Below the pieces are notes generated by a model, which was not told the origin of the DNA, did not search any database, and saw only the letters and a list, made by a program, of their open reading frames with translations. Shown piece by piece: positions 24,426 through 36,400 of a stretch of 59,734 nt of DNA; position 1 is the stretch's first letter, and each line of letters starts with the position of its first letter. The translations under genes and the position numbers were made by a program. Location: NCBI GenBank assembly GCA_038363925.1, contig JAQQWL010000019.1, positions 1 through 59,734 on the forward strand, read 5' to 3'. The stretch is from Apiospora phragmitis (taxonomy: Eukaryota > Ascomycota > Sordariomycetes > Amphisphaeriales > Apiosporaceae).

Positions 24426-27400
24426 AGGCTGTCACCGATGAAAATCAACCAATAGTACCTTTTTCCTTACTTCAGGGAACGAGAGATCACCTCAGTGTGT
24501 GCGAAGATGTGGCAAGTATCTGCGGGGTTGAAGTCACTGATATTGAGGATGTGTACCCATGCACGCCACTTCAAGAAGGCATGCTTGCGATATCTGCTAA
24601 GAGCGAGGGTTCCCGGAATCAAACCGACAAGGCCGACTACGTTTCCAGGGCTGTCTATGAGCTCCCAGAATCGACCGACCTGGAAAGGTTCGAGAAGGCA
24701 TGGGCAAAGACCATTATGCGCACCCCTATTACCCGCACGAGAATAGTGGATATACCCGGGGAAGGCCTTGTTCAAGTTGTCCTCAAGCACTCAATACCTC
24801 TGAGTCGGTTTCCGAGTATCGTTGAGTTCCTGGACCACGCCAAACACATGGGTCTTGGATCTCCGTTGTGCCGAGCCGGGATTGTCACGGGTGATTCCAG
24901 TCATTATTTCATCTTGGAAATGCATCACGCTATATTCGATGGCTGGGTCACAATGCTCATCCTGGATGCCCTCGAGGCCGCCTACAAAGAGACCACGGAA
25001 AAGCCCCTCATTCCATTTCAACCCTTCATGCGCCATGTCTTGGCAGCCGACACACCCGATGCAGCTGCGTTTTGGCAACGTCAGCTTGCCGACTCCGAGG
25101 CCACGGTATTCCCTTCTCCTGGCTATCTCCCTGGACAGAAGCTCAACTTCAGCCATTCGGTGTCCGAATTGCAGTGGCCATGCTCGGGCATCACCCCCTC
25201 CTCGGTAGTGCGCTCGGCACTTGCAGTGCTGATGGCGTCGTATACCAACTCCAACGATGTCAGATTCGGCGCAACCGTGAGCGGACGAACAGCCCCCATT
25301 CACGGCATCGAGCACGTCGTCGGTCCTACTATAGCCACGGTTCCGGTACGGGTCAGGTTTGACTGGGACCAGACTGTCCTGTCTCTTCAGCACCAGATCC
25401 AAGAGCAGGCTGTCGAACACAACCAATATGAGCAGTACGGTCTCCAGCGTATCCAGCGCATCTACGAGGAAGCGAGCCAGTTCCAGCTCTTGCTCGTAGT
25501 CCAGCCTGCCTGCCGAGGATCAAGTCAATCCCGAGATGGTCTTTTCGCACAGGCCAAGAGCATAGTTGGCTCTGCCGTGAAGGCATCACCAGAGCAAGAG
25601 GAGTCTGATGTCGATTCAGACTACTCCATGCTCTCGCAAGAAAGACCTCAAGCTCCGTCTGTACCACTCGTAACCAAAGACGGCGATGCCGATAGTGTGG
25701 GCATGTACAACTCGTACGCCATGATGATCATATGCCAGTTGGAGGATACGGGTCTCACTCTGCAGATCAACTTCGACTCGGGCGCCATCAAGCATGAGGC
25801 TGTAGGGCGAATTGCGGCACAGTTTGAGCACTTGATCCGACAATTGTGCACCGAGCAGCTCGCCGGATCGAAGCTGCACAGTATTACCCCGGTTACCAAA
25901 CATGATCTCGGCCAGATCTGGGAATGGAACCGAGTTGTCCCTGAGACAGTCCACAATTCCATTACGAGCCTTATTGACGAAAGAGCCACTGTGGAGCCTG
26001 AAGCTCTGGCAATATCATCATGGGACAAGCAGTTGACATACCAGCAGCTAAGGGGATTATCAACTTGCCTTGCATACCGACTCTGTCAAGAGGGCGTGGG
26101 TCCCAGCTCCGTTGTCGTTTTGAACTTTGAGAAGTCTTCCTGGCTGGTCGTGTGCATGATCTCCGCGTTAAGAATAGGCGCTATCGCACTGCCGAACTCT
26201 GCGCCGACGTCAAGTCAGCGGGCACTTGAGATCGTGGAGACGGTACAGCCCAAGCTGGTTCTCATATCAGGTTCGGTAAGAGAAGAGCCCCTTCGGCGGA
26301 ACTGTGCCCACATTCTCCGTGTCCGACCTCATTCAAGATGAAGAGGACTGGCTTCACGTTCTTGAGCCGCACGAGACCCTGCCGTCGGACCCAGCGCTCA
26401 TTCTGTTCACTTCCGGATCCACGGGGGCGCCCAAGTCGATTTTGTGGAACCACGAGACGCTCTCCAGCAACATCCGTGCCGCTAGTGCTTCCTTTGGCCT
26501 TACATCTACCAGCAAAACGTTCCAGTTTGCGGGATACGAATTCGACGTGAGCACCGTGGAGGCGCTCGCGACCTTGTCTGTGGGTGGTACGCTGTGTATC
26601 CCGTCAGAGGTGGACAGGACCAACCGGCTCGCGGGCGCCATCAACGACTTCAGCGCCAACTGGATATGCCTGACCCCGTCCGTGTCCGAGTCTCTCAATC
26701 CCAAGGAGCTTCCTTCACTGACGACGATCGTCTTTGCGGGAGAGAAGCTGTCGCAGAAGACTGCACTGAAGTGGTCTGAGAACCTTGACTCTGTGTACAA
26801 CTGGTACGGGCCTGCGGAGGCATCCGTCGCAACCTCTTGCCTTGTCGAGAAGAGGGCTTGGATCCCCGGTATGGTAGGGAGGAGCAGTGGCGGGCTCACC
26901 TGGCTTGTTGACCCTAAAGATCGAAACTTGCTGGCCCCAATTGGTGCGGTCTCAGAGCTCTGCATCGAAGGGCCCATCGTGGCCGAGTATGCTGGAAGGA
27001 ATGGCACCGCACTGAATGAAGAATCCTTCTTCACGCCGTCCTGGCTGGCCTCTGGTTACGAAGAACCCAAGGTTGACGGACGACATGGGCGGCTCTACCG
27101 GACCGGCGATCTGGTCAAATACGACACCGATGGGAGGGTTGTCTTTATCGGCCGCAAGCACGACTCTCAGAGGAAGCTACGGGGACAGAGAGTGGAGCTG
27201 AGCGAGATCGAATTACGTGTCCAAGATTACCTTGCCGGAAACCTTGAGGTTAGAGTGGTGGCTGAGATATTCTGCCCAGGAGGTAGCGACAAGGAGACAC
27301 TGGCGCTATTTGTCAGCCCTATAAGCCCACCACACACAATAGAGAGCATCACCGGTTACTTGAAACGGACATTACCAGTGGACGAGCTGGAACAGGAACT

Positions 27401-30400
27401 GACCAGGTTCCTCCCGCCGTACATGATCCCCAAGGTCTACGTACCCATCGAAAAGATCCCGATGAACCACTCAGGAAAGACCGACAGGAAGCGGTTGCGT
27501 CAAATTGGAAGCTCTCTCACCCATTCCCACTTGGCCGCGATGCAGCCTTCCCGAGAAGCCGCGAGGAAGCCATCCACGGCCACGGAACGACGCCTGCAGC
27601 AGCTATGGGCGGACATCATCGGTATTGAGAAAGACACCATCCATGCCAACGACAACTTCTTGCGCTTAGGGGGCGACTCCATCACGGCAATGCGGCTGGT
27701 TGCCTCAGCGCGTCACCAGGGTCTTGCACTCACCGTTGCTGAAGTCTTTCAGTCGCCACTGCTCGAGGACATGGCAAAATGCATCAAGTACGATAACACA
27801 GAAGCCAGTTCACAGTCAATCGCTCCATTCTCGCTTTTGGGTTCCGGAGTGGACGAAGCTATGGCTCGCGGACACGCAGCGCGGTTGTGCTCGGTGCCAG
27901 AGTCTTGCATCGCGGATGTATACTCCTGTACCGCGCTTCAGCAAGGGCTACTGGCTTTAGGCGCCAGGAAGCGGGGCCAGTACGTTTCGAGGAGTGTGCT
28001 TAGTCTTCAACCCGATATCGATGCAGAGAGACTAAGCACGGCGTGGTCCGCCATGGTTCAGAAGCTACCCCTGCTGAGGACGCGCATTGTGGATCTTCCA
28101 GGGCAAGGCCTGGTGCAAGTTGTTCTGGATGACTTGCCGCTGCGACACGCCAACGACTTGGACAGCTATCTTCGTGAGGATGAAGAAATGCAAATTGACT
28201 TGGGCACGGAGCTGTGCCGAGCCGCCATAATCGATCGCAGCTTCGCATTAACCATCCACCACTGCACCTACGATGGCAACAACTTGAAGATGATACTCGA
28301 AGAGCTCGAGTGCCAATACCTTGGTCAGGCTGGCTTGACCGTAACGCCTTTCCAAAACTTCATACATCACATCAACAAGATCGACCCCGAAGAAGCCACC
28401 GACTTTTGGAAACAGCAGCTCTCCAATACCGAAGCTGGACAGTTCCCAGTTCTCCCCTCTGCGAGCTATACTCCACAAGCCAACGAGGACCTGGCACATG
28501 CCATTTCCGTAGAGTGGCCCAGAACCGGAGTGACACCCTCTACCATAATACGTTCAGCGTGGACGATCCTGGCTTCTCAGTACACATCTGCTAGTGACGT
28601 CATCTTCGCTGTCACAGTCAGCGGAAGACAAGCCAATATGAAGGGGGTGGAGAACTGCGCTGGCCCGACCATATCCACAGTCCCAGTGGCCATCTCGATC
28701 GACTGGGACGAGACTATTGAGGCATTCTTGGACCGGTTACAGCGTCGCATGATCGAGATGACACCCTACGAACAGTATGGTCTGCAGAATATCCACCGTG
28801 TGGCCAGTGACCTCGATCCTCAACTCATTCAGACCTTGCTCGTGGTGCAGCCGGTCGCGGAAGGCAGGGGGCTCGACAAGGACAGTCTGCTCTTCAAGGC
28901 CCGCAGCTTCGCGTCCAATATCGATACCCTCGGCACCGATCCCTTCAACAACTATGCGCTCCAGGTCGTCTGCGAACTGAAACCGGATGGCATGCAACTG
29001 CGCCTGAGCTTTGATGGGGGCCTAATCGACCGTGAGCAGATGTGCCGCATGACCTGCCAGTTCGAGAAGGTGCTGCAACAGATGTGTTCCGAAACAATGG
29101 CTGCGAACAAGCTTGACACCATTCAGACCGCCAGCGATACGGACCTGGACGTGTTCTGGGCCCAGAATGCGCAACTTCCAGAAGGAACGAACACATTTGT
29201 GCAGCACTCTATCGCCTTGGGAGCAAAGATACAACCTGACTCCATCTCCATAGACGCTTGGGACGGCCGTTTCACCTACGAGCAGCTTGACGCGCTGTCC
29301 ACCGATATCGCCCACATACTGGTAGGTATGGGAATAACCAAGGGATCAGTCGTGGCTTTGTGCTCGGAGAAGTCGAAATGGGTGCCCCTGGTTCAGGTGG
29401 CCGTCTACAAAGCCGGCGGCGTCACCGTGTTGCAGTCACTAGCTGTACCGGAGCTGCGGATGGCGAAGGTGTTCAAGAACATTGGCGTCCAACTCGCCGT
29501 GGTCTCAGAGTCGCGTGTCGAAGTAGTGTCAAAGCACGCCCGCTGTTGTACGGTCGACCAGCTCTTGCAACAGAAATCCCCAACAATAACCCCTCGAATC
29601 TACCCGTGTTGAGCATGCATGACCCGGCCGCGATACTCGTCTCTTCGGGAAGTACTGGCGAGCCGAAGCAGGTACTTTGGAGCCATCGGACCCTCTCGTC
29701 CAACGTCAAGGCGCACGGGGAATACCTCGGCGTCCATGCGGGAACCCGGGTTTTCCAGTTCGCCTCGTACGACTTCGACGTCAGCACCATCGAGTCCATC
29801 TCAACCCTTGTCCACACTGGTTGCTTGTGTATTCCGTCAGAATCCGAGAGGCTCGACGGGCTGGGCGCCACCATCAACCGGTTCGAGGTGGAGTTCATGA
29901 ACATCACCCCGTCCATGGCCAAGGCTCTCCGGCCCGAGGATCTGACCAGTCTGTCCATTCTCGTGCTTTCTGGCGAGAACCTTGTGGAAGAGGACGTGCA
30001 GAGGTGGGAGGGCAAGTGCCCGGTGCTCAACTGGTACGGACCAGCCGAGCATCCGGCGACGATCATGGTGGCCAGCGACGATGCTTGGCACACCGGAGTC
30101 ATTGGCCAAGTTTATTCGAAGCAGCCTGCGCTATGCTGGCTCGTCGAGCCCAGAAACCAAAACAGGCTGATGCCTTTTGGCACAGTGGGGGAGATTGCGC
30201 TTGAGGGGCCGCTATGTGCTGATGGCTACATCGGCAGCCAGGCCATGACACAACAGCGCTTCCGCAAGAACCTCGAGTTCCTATCAGTAGGTCACGGTCC
30301 GCTCTACCCGGGAAGACAGAACCTCGTATATTGTTCCGGTGACCTGGGCCGCTACGACAGCAACGGAAACCTGGTGTACATGGGCAGAAAGGACGCCCAG

Positions 30401-33400
30401 CTGAAGATCCGCGGCCAGCTCGTTGCCCCTGAGGAAGTCGAGACACAGATTCGCAAGTGGCTCTCCTGTGCGGATGATGACCTGGAGGTGGTTGTCGACG
30501 CGATATCCAAAGACGGGAGAAACCTGACTCTGGTCGCCTACATCACCGCACAGACAAGAGAGCAAGTGGAGAAGATGACTTCTGGCCTGAACGAGAAACT
30601 GGGAGCTAGACTGCCCAAATACGCCGTTCCATCATACTATATCCCAGTACCCGTGATTCCGACCAACGCATCGGGCAAGAAAGACCGGAAGAAGCTCCGA
30701 GAGATCGGCGACGCCTACGAACCGCCAAGAAACGCATCCGGTAGTCAGCGCCGCGAGCCGACAACCACTGCCGAGAGAGCACTGCGAGAACTCTGGTCGG
30801 TTGCAATCAAGATGGATGCGGAGGCCATCTCCGCCAACGACAGCTTCCTGCGGGTCGGCGACTCCATCCAGGCTATGCGATTGGTCGGGATGGCCCGGCA
30901 GCAGGGTCTGGTTCTCACCGTGGCCGAGATATTCGAACACCCGGTCCTCGAAGACATGGCCAAGCTTCTGAGGAACCGGGAAGACGTAGGCGAAGATGAT
31001 GCGGTCACTCCCTTTTCGCTGCTCGACTTAAACCTAGACCACCAGACTGCACGCCGTCAAGCCGCATCTTTGTGCGGCGTAGGGGAGAATGATATCGAAG
31101 ACCTGTTTCCCTGCACGCCATTGCAAGAAGGCCTTCTCGCCCTGACAATGAAGACTTCGGGGGCCTACACCGGTCGGAACATACTCGAACTTGCCCTCAC
31201 CATCGACACTGCCAGATTCAAAGCCTCCTGGCAGAATGTTTTGCTTGACCATGCCCATCTTGCGAACCCGCATTATTGACTTACCCGGCCAAGGTCTGGT
31301 GCAGGCAGTTATCCGAGAGCAAGGATATTGGACAAATGCAGATGACTTGGATGATTACCTCCGAAAAGAAAAAGAATCGCCAATGGGCTTAGGGTCTCGT
31401 CTGATGAGTTGCGCAGTCTTTGAGGACGTCTCGCCTGGAAAGGACCGCAAGTGTTCCTACTTTGCGCTGACCATGCACCATTCCATCTACGACGGACTAA
31501 CCATGCCACTGATCCTGGAGACATTGGAGAGTCTCTACCACGGTGCAACCACTCTCCGAACCTGCCCCTTCCAGGCATTCGTCAAGTACACCGGGAACGA
31601 GACCCTTCAGCCGAAGTTATGTTCTGGGAGTCCCAGTTCTCCGGGCTGGAAGTGGCGCAGTTCCCACCCTACCGACGTCAACTTACGAGCCCAAAACGGA
31701 CTCGAGGTTGACTCATCAAATCAAAGACGTGGCCTGGCGAGCAGACAATGCTACCCCTTCGACCACATTGCGCGCCGTCTTTGCTCTTCTGTGCTCGCAC
31801 TACTCCAATTCCGCCGACGTCGTGTTCGGGACAGTCGTTGCCGGCCGCAAGGCCCCCGTTGGAGGCATCGAAAGAATCGCAGGCCCGACAATAGCCACCG
31901 TGCCCATCCGGGTCAAGTTGGACAGCGGAGCAGGTGTCTTACAGCTGCTGTCAGCAGTGCAAGGGCAGGCCACTGACATGGTACCCCACGAACAAGTTGG
32001 ACTTTCGGCCATACGTCAAATCAGCCCCGAGGCAGGACAGGCCTGCGAGTTTCAGACGCTTTTGGTGATTCAGCCTCAGGACCAGAACGTCAAAGACTCC
32101 GCCGGTCTGTTTGTTTCGGAAGCAGAGCACGGAAAGTCCGAGAGCAACGCCTTCGACTCTTATGCTCTGACCTTGCTATGCAACCTCGAAGCAGGCCGAC
32201 TGGCACTGGAGTTCCGTTTCGATTCTCATGTCATAAGCCGGGACACAGTCAGCAGAATGGCCCAGCACTTTGAACATCTGCTACAGGGGCTGTGCGCGTC
32301 CGAGCTCGACGAAACCCTCATCGGTGACGTGAGTCTCACAACTGACCAGGACCTAAACCAAATTTGGAAATGGAACTCGGAGGCCTTCGAGAGTGTAGAT
32401 GGCTGCGTCCAAGACCTCATCACTCAGGCTGCCAGGGCCCATCCCGAGACTACGGCCGTCTGTGCCTGGGACGGCGAGTTGACTTATGGCCGCCTAGACA
32501 ATATTTCCACTGCCATGGCATGTCACCTCATTGAACTTGGTGTCAAGCGAAATACCATTATCCCCTTGTGCTTTGAGAAGTCTATGTATGTCCCAATCGC
32601 CGTCCTCGGCGTTCTCAAAGCTGGTGCTGCCGTGCTGCTTCTGGACTCGACACTGCCAGCGACGCGGCTCAGATCCATCGTGCAACAAGTGGATCCCGTG
32701 GTTGTTCTCTGTTCGGCAACCAATGAGATCCTCGCGTCCCAACTAGGTGATGCCAAGACGGTCGTCTTGGGCCCAGAGTCAAATCTCATGTTGGCCCCCA
32801 CGAACAGCTTAGATCATGATGAACGCGCCAAACTCTCGCTTGTTGAGCCCTCTGATCTCCTCTACGCTGTCTTCACGAGCGGAAGCACCGGCACGCCGAA
32901 AGGGTGCCTCATGGAACATCGAAATTTCACCAGCGCCATGGCCTACCAACAGCAAGCGATCCAGGCTTTAAGCAGCGGTTCCCGCCTATACGACTTCGCG
33001 TCCTACTCTTTTGACGCCGCTGTGCTGGGAATTTTGCGCTCTCTCATGGCGGGAGCCACCCTGTGTATTCCGAGTGAGCATGAGAGGAAAGGTGACCTGG
33101 AGAACAGCATCAGAAGGTTCCGCACCACAGACATATACTTGACATCCTCCACAGCACGCTTGGTCGACCCGCAACGCATACCGACCATGCAGAACATCTA
33201 TCTCGCAGGTGAAGTGGTCACGAGGGATGATGTATCTCGGTGGATGCACCATGCCAATACGTACGTTGGCTACGGGCCTGCCGAGTGTACCGTAGGCACG
33301 GTCTGGTACCAGGTCCCGAACACCGACGTCCCGTCTCCACTGCCCATCGGCAAGGGCGCGGGGGCTTCCACATGGGTTGTGGACCCCAAGTCCAGCGAGC

Positions 33401-36400
33401 GGTTGTCTCCCGTTGGCGCTAGAGGGGAATTATATCTAGAAGGGCCACTCGTTGGTCGCGGGTATCTGGGTGACGAAGAAAAGACATCCGCCTCGTTTAT
33501 CGAAAATCCAACATGGCTGCTCAAAGGAAGCCCAGATGGCAGTATAGCTGGGAGACATGGCCGACTGTACAAGACCGGAGACCTTGTGCAGTACAAAGAA
33601 ACCGACGGCACTCTCGTCTTTGTTGGGCGCAAGGATACTCAGGTCAAGCTCCGAGGGCAGCGGATCGAGCTGGGCGAAGTTGAGCACCACCTGCGCCAAT
33701 ATCTCGCCGGCAAGTTTGCGACGACTACGGTGGTGGCGGAAGTTGTGGTGCCAGTTGTGACCGGGAGGGCTGCACTTGTTGCTTTTGTCCAACTTTGGCC
33801 ATCAGATGTTTCCAGGTTTAACGAGAGCACTGGCGACATGGAACAGATCCTGCAACAATGCCTCCCAGCATACATGGTCCCGAGCGCCTGGATACCTGTC
33901 GAGTCCATCCCTTTGGCGGCGAGTGGCAAAACCGACCGGAAACTTCTGCGCGAGATGGGCGCCAAGCTGACCCTGGAGCAACTGGACGGTGGCTATGGCG
34001 GCCAAGAGGGCAGATTGCCAGCCACTGAATTAGAGCTTCGCCTCCAGGAGCTATGGGCCACCGTGCTGCGAGTTCCAGAAGATAAGATCGGTGCAAACAG
34101 TAGTTTCCTGCGACTTGGTGGAGACTCCATCACCGCTATGCGGCTTACGGCCCTGGCCCGCACTCATGGCATCTCCCTCACTGTACCAGACATCCTCCAG
34201 AAACCACGGCTATCCGAGATGGCCGAGGTCATGTCGGACTTGCTGCCCTGCATCGACCTCCAAAACGGCCAAGTCCCGGCATTCTCGTTGCTGAAATATG
34301 TCACCAAGGACGCTGCGGTTGCATCTATAGCGAGCCAGTGTGACGTCGATACCACTCAGATACAAGACGCTTTCCCCTGTACAGGGATCCAAAAATCACT
34401 CCTCTCCATGACGGCCAAGTCCGACAACTCTTACATCGCCCGGTTCCTACTTCCTCTCAGAGAGTGCATTGACATTCGGCGTTTCAAGAACGCTTGGGAG
34501 GATGTGAGCCGCAACACCGCGCCCATTCTGCGGTACAGGATTGTTGACGTTCCGTCAGAAGGTCTAGTCCAGGTACAGGTTGATGAGGACCTAACATGGG
34601 ATGCGTGCGACTCCGTCGAGACTTACCTTGACCAAGACCAGCAACGATCCATGAGCTTGGGAGAACACCTCACTCGACTGGCGATTATTGAGAATAGATC
34701 TGATGGAGGGCCCTGTTGTATTCTTACCCAACACCATGCCATTTACGACGGCTACTCGGTAGAGTTGCTTCTTGGCGAAGTAGCCAAAGCTTATGCCGGC
34801 AAGGCCGACAAGAGCCCGGTCGCCCGTTCCAGGCCTTCATCAAGCACGTGGTAGATGTGAACCAAGAAGAGACAACAGCATTCTGGCGTAGTCAATTTGC
34901 CGAGTCCGAAGCGGTGCCCTTCCCGACTTTACCACATGAGGACTACCGACCCAAAGCCGACAACACGGTACGGCGGCATATCGATGGCTTCACCTGGCCG
35001 AAGAGAGATGCCACGGCCTCAACCAGTAAGCAACTCTTTCCGGTCTCTACTCTGTTGTTTTATCACATCTGCATACTAACATGGTGGCTTTTACAGTAAT
35101 ACGAGCAGCTTGGTCAATACTGACTGCACGCTACACAGGTAGCGATGACGTAGTCTTCGGGGCCATGGTCACCGGCCGCCAAGGATCGCTGCCCGGCATC
35201 GACCGCATGATCGCGCCGCTAATCAATGCGGTGCCTGTGCGTGTCAAGTTCGATCCCGAACAGAGTCTGGACGAGCTTCTACACGCCGTACAGGAGCAGT
35301 CGATCTCGATGATCCCGTATGAACACATCGAACTACTCGATATCCGGCGTCTTGGTGGCGGCGCCGAGCTCGGTAGCCGTTTCAACACCCTGCTCGTGGT
35401 CCAGCCGGCAGGTCAGAAAGAATACGTGGATAAGGACCATGATGGTCCGTTCCGGGCTCCGCCTGAGACCTTGTCGAGCCGGGAAGGGCTGGACGACTTC
35501 AACCCCAACGCCGTCATGGTGATGTTCCAGCTCGCAACCGACAGCAGCATCGACTTGGAGATAAGCTTCGATTCCAAAGTCATAGACCCAGCCCAGATGG
35601 AGCGCATTGCAGCCCAGATGGAGCATGTTATACGTCAACTTTGCGCCTCAAGCGCCCACAAAGTCGAAGATATCAATACCGTCACTACCCAGGACCTAGC
35701 TGAGCTTTGGAAGTGGAACGCCACTGTCCCAGCAACTATCTCAACATGTGTGAATGACCTGATTGGCGACACAATGAAGCGCCAACATCAGGATACCGCC
35801 GTATGTGCCTGGGACGGTAACCTGTCGTACGCGGAGCTTGATGAACTTTCCCACGGCTTAGCCCTTCATCTGGTGTCCCTCGGAGCTGGCGCAGGAACGA
35901 TCATTCCGTTGTGCTTCGAAAAGTCCATGTGGTATCCCGTGGCAGCGTTGGCGGTGATGAGAGCGGGCGCGGCTTGCTTAGCCATGGATTCGACTCAACC
36001 AGAGGCGCGCCTGAGATCCATCGTCCAGCAGGTCAACGCAAAACTGGTGCTTTCATCCACTAGTAACGAGGCATCGGCGAATCGCCTCTCCGACTCTCAT
36101 GTGATACCTCTCGATAGGCATCACATACGCGAGTACTGTCCGTCAGACCTAGACAGAACCACAACCCTCCCGAGAGTCAGCCCCAAGGATGTGTTATACA
36201 TTGTCTTCACCAGTGGATCAACCGGAGTGCCCAAAGGCATTGTGACGACCCACCAAAACTTCGCCTCGGCAGCGACGCACCAGGCCGAGATCCTGAACAT
36301 ACGCCACGGCACGCGCGTCTTCGACTTTGTCTCGTACAACTTTGACGTGTCCTGGTCAAACCATCTGCAGACTCTCATCGCCGGGGGCTGCCTCTGCATT

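Noticed and set aside
24441..24480. Intron between T1 and C1 to explain the stop after KINQ
   Set aside because: Adding one G to the run at 24420-24422 gives a continuous linker (ENQPIVPFSLLQ) matching other T-to-C linkers; no intron is needed.
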